From Parabacteroides sp. Marseille-P3160 (lineage in GTDB: Bacteria > Bacteroidota > Bacteroidia > Bacteroidales > Tannerellaceae), in NCBI RefSeq assembly GCF_900162725.1, contig NZ_LT799418.1, forward strand, positions 454,699-518,698: 64,000 nucleotides of DNA, read 5' to 3'. Position 1 is the first letter of the stretch, and every line of letters starts with the position of its first letter. A program made the translations under genes and the position numbers. The notes beneath the pieces were generated by a model. It had not been told where the DNA came from and made no database searches. It saw only the letters and a list, made by a program, of their open reading frames with translations. This document shows, one piece after another, positions 1-8,311 of the stretch.

Positions 1-2206
1 ATTCTCTTCTACACTTAAAATTCCGTTTGAGCTGTTACTAAAGCCAAAGGTACAAACTTTTGAAAGCAAATCACAACCATTAGTTACAAATGATATAGCA
101 ACGGAATGCTGTTACTAAAGCCAAAGGTACAAACTTTTGAAAGCAAATCACAACTGGAGTTCACAAGAACGAATCTGATAAATGCTGTTACTAAAGCCAA
201 AGGTACAAACTTTTGAAAGCAAATCACAACCCATGCCTTTGCATCAATAAGCACCTGATTGCTGTTACTAAAGCCAAAGGTACAAACTTTTGAAAGCAAA
301 TCACAACAGATTAAGAGCATTTATTAAGATACTAATTGCTGTTACTAAAGCCAAAGGTACAAACTTTTGAAAGCAAATCACAACAGATGTTTACCGATAT
401 CCTTACAATTTTATGCTGTTACTAAAGCCAAAGGTACAAACTTTTGAAAGCAAATCACAACCATTATCGCCAATCTCGGTTTCTTCTGATGCTGTTACTA
501 AAGCCAAAGGTACAAACTTTTGAAAGCAAATCACAACCGTCTCCTAGTAGGATGAATTGAAGTATATGCTGTTACTAAAGCCAAAGGTACAAACTTTTGA
601 AAGCAAATCACAACCAGATGGAGACTTGAAAGTAATACCCTTAAGCTGTTACTAAAGCCAAAGGTACAAACTTTTGAAAGCAAATCACAACGTATGTTTA
701 CCGATATCCTTACAATTTTATGCTGTTACTAAAGCCAAAGGTACAAACTTTTGAAAGCAAATCACAACCATTATCGCCAATCTCGGTTTCTTCTGATGCT
801 GTTACTAAAGCCAAAGGTACAAACTTTTGAAAGCAAATCACAACCGTCTCCTAGTAGGATGAATTGAAGTATATGCTGTTACTAAAGCCAAAGGTACAAA
901 CTTTTGAAAGCAAATCACAACCAGATGGAGACTTGAAAGTAATACCCTTAAGCTGTTACTAAAGCCAAAGGTACAAACTTTTGAAAGCAAATCACAACGT
1001 ATGTTTACCGATATCCTTACAATTTTATGCTGTTACTAAAGCCAAAGGTACAAACTTTTGAAAGCAAATCACAACCATTATCGCCAATCTCGGTTTCTTC
1101 TGATGCTGTTACTAAAGCCAAAGGTACAAACTTTTGAAAGCAAATCACAACCGTCTCCTAGTAGGATGAATTGAAGTATATGCTGTTACTAAAGCCAAAG
1201 GTACAAACTTTTGAAAGCAAATCACAACCAGATGGAGACTTGAAAGTAATACCCTTAAGCTGTTACTAAAGCCAAAGGTACAAACTTTTGAAAGCAAATC
1301 ACAACGTATGTTTACCGATATCCTTACAATTTTATGCTGTTACTAAAGCCAAAGGTACAAACTTTTGAAAGCAAATCACAACCATTATCGCCAATCTCGG
1401 TTTCTTCTGATGCTGTTACTAAAGCCAAAGGTACAAACTTTTGAAAGCAAATCACAACGTATGTTTACCGATATCCTTACAATTATATGCTGTTACTAAA
1501 GCCAAAGGTACAAACTTTTGAAAGCAAATCACAACACATATTCCCAAAGACGCTTGGAGGTGGTTGCTGTTACTAAAGCCAAAGGTACAAACTTTTGAAA
1601 GCAAATCACAACACATATTCCCAAAGACGCTTGGAGGTGGTTGCTGTTACTAAAGCCAAAGGTACAAACTTTTGAAAGCAAATCACAACGCAAAGGTCGT
1701 GGCGCAAAAGTGTTGGGAGGCTGTTACTAAAGCCAAAGGTACAAACTTTTGAAAGCAAATCACAACACAGAATCAATCGGAGCTATGTTGCAGCTTGCTG
1801 TTACTAAAGCCAAAGGTACAAACTTTTGAAAGCAAATCACAACTATGCCAGTAGCCTCTTAGGGCATAATAAGGCTGTTACTAAAGCCAAAGGTACAAAC
1901 TTTTGAAAGCAAATCACAACACCGATTGTAGCAAGAACTAAACCAATAGAGCTGTTACTAAAGCCAAAGGTACAAACTTTTGAAAGCAAATCACAACCCT
2001 TATTGGCAGCAACCACTATCCAGCTATGCTGTTGCTAAAGCCAAAGGTACAACTTTTGAAAGCAAATCACAACCAAAGATATGTTCGATATTATTTGGTG
2101 CGAGCTGTTACTAAAGCCAAAGGTACGAACTTTTGAAAGCAAATCACAACTAATAAACACGATTATGAATATACTTGTATGCTGTTACTAAAGCCAAAGG
2201 TACAAA
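1..2206 (-). CRISPR. Type II-C-like CRISPR array, 47-bp repeats (right end)
   Basis: There are 26 identical 47-bp repeats, first at 31-77, last perfect one at 1951-1997. Two variants follow: 2028-2073 (one substitution, one base deleted) and 2104-2150 (one substitution). A truncated copy at 2181-2206 ends the array. Spacers are 29-30 bp. Bases 1-30 are spacer-sized, so the array runs on past the left edge. On the minus strand the repeat begins GTTGTGATTTGC and ends AGTAACAGC, the form and length known from Bacteroidetes type II-C (Cas9) arrays; crRNA is therefore expected from the minus strand. I count 17 distinct spacers in 29 positions. No cas gene or tracrRNA is visible, and I infer they lie to the left. 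Decay at the right end suggests that end is the old, leader-distal one. Confidence 0.97.
385..1488. repeat. Tandemly amplified four-spacer block within the CRISPR array
   Basis: Four spacers (A, B, C, D) with their repeats form a 307-bp unit starting at 385, 692, 999 and 1306. The order is A'-B-C-D, A-B-C-D, A-B-C-D, A-B, then A'' at 1459-1488. Copies of B (462, 769, 1076, 1383), C (538, 845, 1152) and D (615, 922, 1229) are identical. Spacer A' (385-414) differs from A in its first two bases, and A'' differs by one base near its right end. Next to the block, spacer E occurs twice in a row (1536-1565 and 1613-1642). Unequal recombination between repeats is the simplest explanation. Confidence 0.93.
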
Positions 2207-2752
2207 GCAACGGAAAAATGAGGTGTTATCTGTTTCTGCTCCAGTATATTTTGAAGCTCTGGTAAGCCCAGCAAGTATATATACAATAGCCCTTATGCCT
2301 ATAGAAATAGGTGTGAAGCTTCTGTTGCTATCATTCTACTTGTTTTGAATTTATCAGATTCCGAATAAGGATGCTTTTTTGAACGCTTTCGTTTATTTAT
2401 TTCACATAAATCCTTTTTGCATCCGGAAATACTCAAATTGGTTTTTCGACAGTGACAAGTTAATTTTCTCCGGCCAGTCGAAGATCTTTTCATGGTGAGT
2501 CGAAGATCTTCGACCCGCTAGGAAAAGATCTTTTACCCACTGGAAAAAATTAAGCCGAGAAGCGCGAAATCCAGACATATCAGTATGGGGAACAAGGAAA
2601 GAATATATCTCATCGTAAAAATGAATGTTAACTGCCTTAGATAAATAATCTTGATGGCAAAGCATGGCATTGTGATAATCTTTTTGATTTATATTTTGGT
2701 AAATTGGTTGCATAAAGAAAGTAGTTAGGCGGAATATATTTCATATATTTAT
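2207..2752. other. Gene-poor stretch between CRISPR array and sigma factor gene
   Basis: No convincing gene here. Open frames on the minus strand of 64 and 103 codons overlap each other, resemble no family I know, and the longer one reads straight through the palindrome cluster at 2474-2543. Apart from those palindromes I see no RNA gene, transposase remnant or CRISPR anti-repeat. Confidence 0.6.
2474..2543. repeat. Cluster of AAGATCTT-centred palindromes (REP-like)
   Basis: Three copies of an AAGATCTT core sit within 70 bp. The middle one is a perfect 16-bp palindrome, GTCGAAGATCTTCGAC at 2499-2514. The outer copies, GTCGAAGATCTTTTC (2477-2491) and GGAAAAGATCTTTTACCC (2521-2538), form an imperfect larger inverted repeat closed by CCAGT (2474) and ACTGG (2539-2543). 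The arrangement suggests a REP or mobile palindromic element rather than a terminator, since no T-run follows. Confidence 0.7.
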
Positions 2753-2782
2753 TTTGTTATTAAAGATTTTTTTACATCTTTG
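2753..2782 (+). promoter_or_regulatory. Probable promoter of the ECF sigma factor gene
   Basis: TTTG at 2753-2756, an 18-bp gap, then CATCTTTG at 2775-2782, one mismatch from the Bacteroidetes -7 box TAnnTTTG. It lies about 50 bp before the start codon at 2835. Confidence 0.5.
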
Positions 2783-2834
2783 CGCTAATTCTCATGAAAA
2801 TAAATATTGAGAACAATCTTATCTTCACAGATAG

Positions 2835-3422
2835 ATGGAAAAGAATAATTCGATAGACGATCTTTTTAGAAGAATAGCCTTTAGAGATGATGATCTGGCG
2901 TTTAAAGAGCTGTTTTTCAGCTTTTATCCTTCTCTTTGTGTCTTTGCGGGCAGATATATATTCTCCCCTGAAACATGTGAAGATATTGTTCAGGATACGT
3001 TTTTCAAACTCTGGAAAAACCGGAAAACCATTGAAATAACCTCTTCTTTTCGTAATTTCTTGATAACTACAGTGAAGAATAATTGTACGGATTATCTTCG
3101 TAGAGAGTCGGTACAACAGAATTATGTTAGGAAGCAAGCAGCCTCTTCGTTAAATGATGATACGCCGGAAGAAATTTATACTGTTAGAGAATTGGAAGAA
3201 TTACTTCGTATTGCTTTGGAAAAGATGCCGGAAAATGTGCGAGTCGCATTCGAAATGAGTAGACTGAAAAATATGAGTTATACCCAGATTGCCCAGGAGA
3301 TGGCCGTATCTCCAAGAACAGTTGAATCTTATATCAGCAAGGCCTTAACTATATTAAGAGTAGAATTGAAAGACTATTTCCTTCTTCTCCTTCTTCTTTA
3401 TCCTGGATTCTTTAATAATTAA
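2835..3422 (+). CDS. RNA polymerase ECF sigma-70 factor (PUL-associated)
   Basis: A 195-aa ECF sigma factor of the Bacteroidetes PUL type. The sigma-2 region covers roughly residues 20-90 (SPETCEDIVQDTFFKLW, then RNFLITTVKNNCTDYLRR). A sigma-4 helix-turn-helix lies near residues 130-180 (MSYTQIAQEMAVSPRTVES). It is followed by a FecR anti-sigma factor and an STN-carrying SusC, so it should direct RNA polymerase to the SusCD promoter when the receptor senses its ligand. The C terminus is unusually leucine-rich and hydrophobic (YFLLLLLLYPGFF), which may tether it or bind the anti-sigma factor. Confidence 0.93.
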   Translation: MEKNNSIDDLFRRIAFRDDDLAFKELFFSFYPSLCVFAGRYIFSPETCEDIVQDTFFKLWKNRKTIEITSSFRNFLITTVKNNCTDYLRRESVQQNYVRKQAASSLNDDTPEEIYTVRELEELLRIALEKMPENVRVAFEMSRLKNMSYTQIAQEMAVSPRTVESYISKALTILRVELKDYFLLLLLLYPGFFNN

Positions 3423-3515
3423 CAAATATTAACTCGGGGGTTCTTTTTAATCTACGTCAAGTTAATATAAAAAATGAAAAAATACGAGATGCGGTAATTG
3501 TATAAACTTTTTTGT

Positions 3516-4526
3516 ATGGAATTCAACGAGGCGCATATTTTAGCTTATATAAAAGGAGAACTTTCCGAAGATGCTCAAAAAGAATATGATGAACTTCTAC
3601 AAACATCACCTGAATTTCGTATGAAAGTAGAGGAAATCCGATCTTTTTATTCTTTGTCCGAAGACCTGGATAAACAAAGGAATATTGATACTTTGTCTGC
3701 ATGGGAAAAATTGCATCGGAAAATGATGTTTTTTTCTTTTATACAGAGAACAAAGAGTGGGATACAGACCGTTGCAGCGATTGTTTTGCCTCTGTTTCTA
3801 CTTTATCAATATGTTTTAAGGCCCGTATCAGAACCGAAAAATGATGAACTTATAACCCTTTTTTCAGCCCCGGGAGTGATAACAAAGACGATGCTTCCGG
3901 ACGGTAGTGAAGTATGGTTGAATGCACAAAGTGAATTATCATATCCACGCGAATTTATTGGGAAAGAGCGTACGGTAAAACTTTCCGGTGAAGCTTATTT
4001 CAAGGTAGTCTCTGATCGAAAAAATCGTTTTAATGTACTTACGCCTTATAACACGATGATAAGCGCTTTTGGAACGGAGTTTAATGTAAATGCTTATCCG
4101 GAAGAGGAGGATTCCCAGATAACTTTAGCTCGCGGAAAAATTGAAGTGGTTGCGTCTAATTCAGGACAAAAAGAGATGCTTCAGGAAGGACAAAAAATTA
4201 TTTTATCCTCTCAAACAGATAAAATGAAAATAATACCGGCTGATGTTTATGTGGAAACAGCATGGAAAGATGGAAAATTGGTTTTTCGTCGCGAAAAACT
4301 CAGCACGATAGTTAAAAAACTATCTCGTAAATATGGGGCATCCATCCAACTTAGTGGGGAAACCGTAAATGATTATGAATATACGGCAACATTCGCGAAT
4401 GAAACATTGGAAGAGATACTGGATTTGTTGATGCGCTCAGCTCCGATCACCTACTCAATAACGAAACGAGAACAGCTAAGTAATAATACTTTCAGTCAGC
4501 CAATCGTGAAAATTAAGCATAAATAG
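3516..4526 (+). CDS. FecR-family anti-sigma factor
   Basis: Inner-membrane anti-sigma factor expected to hold the upstream ECF sigma factor. N-terminal cytosolic part about residues 1-75, one membrane span near 78-100 (VAAIVLPLFLLYQYV), a FecR domain (LPDGSEVWLNAQSELSYP, then GEAYFKV and FGTEFNVNAY) and a DUF4974-like C-terminal domain (YTATFANETLEEILDLL), which usually docks the STN domain of the receptor. The open frame extends to a TTG at 3498; I prefer the ATG at 3516, giving MEFNEAHILAYIKGEL, the usual N terminus of the family. It starts about 90 bp after the sigma gene. Confidence 0.92.
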   Translation: MEFNEAHILAYIKGELSEDAQKEYDELLQTSPEFRMKVEEIRSFYSLSEDLDKQRNIDTLSAWEKLHRKMMFFSFIQRTKSGIQTVAAIVLPLFLLYQYVLRPVSEPKNDELITLFSAPGVITKTMLPDGSEVWLNAQSELSYPREFIGKERTVKLSGEAYFKVVSDRKNRFNVLTPYNTMISAFGTEFNVNAYPEEEDSQITLARGKIEVVASNSGQKEMLQEGQKIILSSQTDKMKIIPADVYVETAWKDGKLVFRREKLSTIVKKLSRKYGASIQLSGETVNDYEYTATFANETLEEILDLLMRSAPITYSITKREQLSNNTFSQPIVKIKHK

Positions 4527-4740
4527 AAAAACTTTGTATTCAGAAACCGTGTAGCAATAGTATCATTCAAAGGAAAGGAGGAGATCAATGAAGATAAAAT
4601 AAAGTGTATATATAATTTATATAAAACGGGAGAATGCGGAACACCCTCCCGAAAATTGTTCGCTTTTTGGAAAATCTCACCTGACCAATAAGCAAACAGG
4701 GCTATTAAATCAGTATTAATCTAATAACGATGTGAAATTT

Positions 4741-7700
4741 ATGAATAAATTATCAATTGTCCAAAAAAGACTATTTTTTTATTCCTTGCTAAATAAAATC
4801 CCAATCACTATGAGGATAATAATTGTGTTATTATGCGCTTTTGTTTTTCAAATGAAGGCAGAGCATATGTATTCCCAGCAGACAAAAGTTTCATTGGATA
4901 TACAAAATTCATCTCTTGAAAAAGTACTGCAGACCATAGAAGAGAAATCAGACTACTATTTTCTGTATAACAGTAAACTAATAAATGTAGACCGCAAAGT
5001 CAATATTCATGTTAAAAATGAGACGATTGCATCCGTGTTAGATAAGTTATTTAATGGGGAGAATGTGAAATATGAAGTAAAAGAATCTCAGATTATCCTT
5101 TCTCCGAAAAATATGGGGAATACAACTCCAGAATTTGGGGTAATGCAAGAGCAACGTAGAGTTATAAAGGGTAAAGTTACGGATGAAGGCGGGGAACCGA
5201 TTATTGGCGCTAATATCTTGGAAGTAGGTAATAATTCAAATGGCACTGTAACGGACGTTGACGGTAATTTTTCTCTGAATGTTGCAATGAATGCTAAGAT
5301 CCGTGTTTCTTATATAGGTTATTTAGAACAAGATATAAGTATAGGAGGGAAGACGACCTTTGATATTGTTTTACGAGAAAATACAAAAACGTTGGATGAA
5401 GTGATCGTTGTTGGTTACGGAACGCAGAAAAAAGTAAATATGACCGGTTCTATTACTGCGATTAAGGCAGATGATTTGAGCACGATTGCGACGCCCAATC
5501 TCTCTAATACCTTGGCCGGAAGGGCGCCAGGCATAAACATTACGGGAAATTCCGGATTGATGGGTTCTTCATCAGAGATTCGTTTTCGTGGCGGATTTGG
5601 AGACCCTCTTTTTGTTATTGACGGAATCATACGCGACAAAGCGGCTTTTGATGCGTTGGAAGCCAACGAGGTAGATCAAATGAGTTTCCTGAAAGACGCC
5701 GCGACAGCTTCTATCTATGGTTCGCAAGCTGGAAACGGGGTTGTTTTGGTTACGACAAAATCGGGAGGAACGACCGTTCAAAAGCCTATTTTTAATTACC
5801 AAGGTTCCTATACTTTCTCAGCACCTACGATGGAACTGCTTTCAGATAAAACAACTGCAATTGATGAGTTAATTTATCAGAATCGGGTTGCGGAATTTCA
5901 GGGGAATAAAGCTCCTAACGGAGATGTCGAATTTGCTTATTTTGCAGATAAAAATTATAACGTTAATGATTATATCTGGCAAACCCCGTGGAATACCAAA
6001 CATTCACTAAATGTGAGCGGGGCAAGTGATAAAATTTCCTACTATGCTTTAGCAAGTTATATCGGGGAAGAGGGTTCTTACAAGCATCTTGAAAATGAAA
6101 AATTCAACTTACGCTCAAATGTTACTGCTAAGATCACAGACTATATAAAAATGAATTTAAATATAGCCGCAAATCAACAAAACCAACGCCGTTTTTATTG
6201 GCCCTTTTCCGGAGATGATGAACAAACCGTTGGAGATTTATACCGTTGTACTTTTAACTGGCCTAAAACGTATCCTTTTTATCTATATGCGGATGGTACT
6301 CCGGCCAATGAAATAACGGAATACCCCGTACAAACGCCAATGGGTAGTTGGCAGGCATGGAGTGTAATAGATCAGGTAATAAGTGATGAGCGTTATATTA
6401 AAACCCGTCAACGTGAAATGAATACAATCCTTTCTTTTGATGTGAATTTGGACTTTATATTGAAAGGACTAAGCACAAAATTTAGTGCAAACTATATAGG
6501 CAATGATTATTCACGTAAGAAATATATGACATATCAAAAAAATTATGTGTGGACACCAAAAAATGCAGATGAGAATCGCTTTATACCGGCTCCTCCTAAT
6601 CCAGATAAGATTAATATATTCACGTTCTCCCAAAATCAGGAAAACTTACAATACGGTCTTCATTCATTATGGAGTGAACAACTGAACTGGTTTTTAAATT
6701 ATAATCAAAGTTTTGGTAAGCATGATGTGTCAGGATCTCTGATCTGGGAACAAGCTTCGAACAGAGGTGAGAAGATTTATGTGACGGCAGAGTCTCCTTT
6801 AACCTATTTCGATCAACTCTTTGTTTATTCTACTGATTCGGAAAGGAGGTATGGAGACGGAAATGAAGTGAATGGAGGCCGCCTTTCTTGGATCGGACGT
6901 TTTAATTATACATATGATAAAAAATATATTACCGAATTTTCATTCCGCTATGATGGAAACAGTCTTTTCCCTGAAGAAAAGAGATGGGGCTTTTTCCCTT
7001 CGATTTCTGCAGCATGGCGTATTAGTTCGGAATCATTTATGGAAGGAACTTCTGATTGGTTGAATGATTTAAAGCTTCGCGCGTCTTATGGTACTGCAGG
7101 TAATGACTTGGATTTGGAGAAGACATTGGCTCAAAAACAAAATGTAAAGATAACTCCCTTTTCCTATATTCCCACTTACGTCTCCGGAAGTCCCTATATA
7201 TTTGGCAGCAGCTTGAATCTCGGCATTAAACCCGGAGATACTCCCAATCCTTATATAACATGGGCTACTTCTAAAACGCTGAATGGCGGTTTGGATTTCT
7301 CCGTATTCAAAAACCGCTTGAATGGTTCGTTAGATGTTTTCTATAAAAAAGAATCGGATATCTTAGGAACACGTATTGTTACCCTCCCTGATACCTATGG
7401 ACAGTCTTTAGCTCCGGAAAATTATGCCGAACGGTCTTGGCGAGGTTTTGAAATAAACGCTCAATGGAGAGATCGTATGCTTGACGGGCGCATACAATAC
7501 AGTGTTTATGGAAATTTAGGTTATTCTCATGATCAATGGGATGTCTTGGATCAAACCGCTTTATATAAAGAAGGAGGTAATTTGGAAGATTTAGATGCCA
7601 TTGGACATCCTTTGAATCGGATCATCGGGTTAAAAACGGTCGGAATGGTGCGTACGCAGGAACAATTGGATGAGTTGTTGGCTAAAGGTTTTACGCAATA

Positions 7701-8307
7701 CGGACGTTCTCCTTATTTAGGCGGGTTGATTTTTGAAGATATACGTAGTGAAGGATATTCCAAAGGAGCTGACGGAAAAATTGATGGGAATGATATCCAA
7801 TTATTATCAGATAAAGCTTCTCCCCGTATCAATTATGGTTTCGGAGGGAATGTTAGTTGGAAAGGTATATCTGTAGACGTTCACTTTCAGGGTGTAGGGG
7901 ATTATGATCGTATCGTTAGCAATTTGGAAGGAGGCGGTTTTCGCCAGCATGGAGGTGCTATTCGTCCTTATTATCCGATATGGGCGGACGATGTATGGAC
8001 TCCAGAAAATCCTAACGCTAAATACCCTCGCCCCGTAGGTCAAAACTGGTATGAATCGGGCACCGGCGTTCAATCCTTCTGGATAAGGAGTGGGGCTTAT
8101 TTACGTTTAAAGAATTTGAATATTGGCTATGATTTACCCAAAAATATTGTTTCGATGTTCGGATTAATATCGGCACAACTTTTCTTTAACGGGTCAAACT
8201 TATTTGTAATTTCTCCCATGACCGAGTTTCATGATCCTGAACAGGATTGTTATGACTCTTATCCTCTGATGAAATCGTTTACTTTTGGCTTGAATGTTAA
8301 ATTCTGA
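4741..8307 (+). CDS. SusC/RagA TonB-linked outer membrane transporter with STN domain
   Basis: Outer-membrane TonB-dependent glycan importer, about 1188 aa. In order: signal/anchor region near residues 20-45, an STN domain near 50-125 (SLEKVLQTIEEKSDYYFLYN), a carboxypeptidase-D-like domain (GKVTDEGGEPIIGANI), the TonB-box-like sequence LDEVIVVGYGTQKK, the plug (VDQMSFLKDAATASIYGSQA) and a beta-barrel ending in aromatic FTFGLNVKF. The STN domain marks it as a transducer that signals to the FecR-like protein just upstream. Start: the frame opens at GTG 4732, but ATG 4741 gives the more usual MNKLS. The substrate cannot be read from the sequence. Confidence 0.96.
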   Translation: MNKLSIVQKRLFFYSLLNKIPITMRIIIVLLCAFVFQMKAEHMYSQQTKVSLDIQNSSLEKVLQTIEEKSDYYFLYNSKLINVDRKVNIHVKNETIASVLDKLFNGENVKYEVKESQIILSPKNMGNTTPEFGVMQEQRRVIKGKVTDEGGEPIIGANILEVGNNSNGTVTDVDGNFSLNVAMNAKIRVSYIGYLEQDISIGGKTTFDIVLRENTKTLDEVIVVGYGTQKKVNMTGSITAIKADDLSTIATPNLSNTLAGRAPGINITGNSGLMGSSSEIRFRGGFGDPLFVIDGIIRDKAAFDALEANEVDQMSFLKDAATASIYGSQAGNGVVLVTTKSGGTTVQKPIFNYQGSYTFSAPTMELLSDKTTAIDELIYQNRVAEFQGNKAPNGDVEFAYFADKNYNVNDYIWQTPWNTKHSLNVSGASDKISYYALASYIGEEGSYKHLENEKFNLRSNVTAKITDYIKMNLNIAANQQNQRRFYWPFSGDDEQTVGDLYRCTFNWPKTYPFYLYADGTPANEITEYPVQTPMGSWQAWSVIDQVISDERYIKTRQREMNTILSFDVNLDFILKGLSTKFSANYIGNDYSRKKYMTYQKNYVWTPKNADENRFIPAPPNPDKINIFTFSQNQENLQYGLHSLWSEQLNWFLNYNQSFGKHDVSGSLIWEQASNRGEKIYVTAESPLTYFDQLFVYSTDSERRYGDGNEVNGGRLSWIGRFNYTYDKKYITEFSFRYDGNSLFPEEKRWGFFPSISAAWRISSESFMEGTSDWLNDLKLRASYGTAGNDLDLEKTLAQKQNVKITPFSYIPTYVSGSPYIFGSSLNLGIKPGDTPNPYITWATSKTLNGGLDFSVFKNRLNGSLDVFYKKESDILGTRIVTLPDTYGQSLAPENYAERSWRGFEINAQWRDRMLDGRIQYSVYGNLGYSHDQWDVLDQTALYKEGGNLEDLDAIGHPLNRIIGLKTVGMVRTQEQLDELLAKGFTQYGRSPYLGGLIFEDIRSEGYSKGADGKIDGNDIQLLSDKASPRINYGFGGNVSWKGISVDVHFQGVGDYDRIVSNLEGGGFRQHGGAIRPYYPIWADDVWTPENPNAKYPRPVGQNWYESGTGVQSFWIRSGAYLRLKNLNIGYDLPKNIVSMFGLISAQLFFNGSNLFVISPMTEFHDPEQDCYDSYPLMKSFTFGLNVKF

Positions 8308-8311
8308 TAAG

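Noticed and set aside
84-320. A 78-codon open frame inside the CRISPR array
   Set aside because: It is made of repeat-spacer units and repeats the same peptide; an artefact of the array.
2181-2235. Truncated terminal repeat as a tracrRNA anti-repeat
   Set aside because: The part that should pair with the retained crRNA 5' repeat (GCAAATCACAAC) is missing: the sequence changes to GCAACGGAAAA.
2402-2713. A 103-codon open frame on the minus strand
   Set aside because: It reads through the palindrome cluster at 2474-2543, overlaps another open frame, and matches no family; probably not coding.
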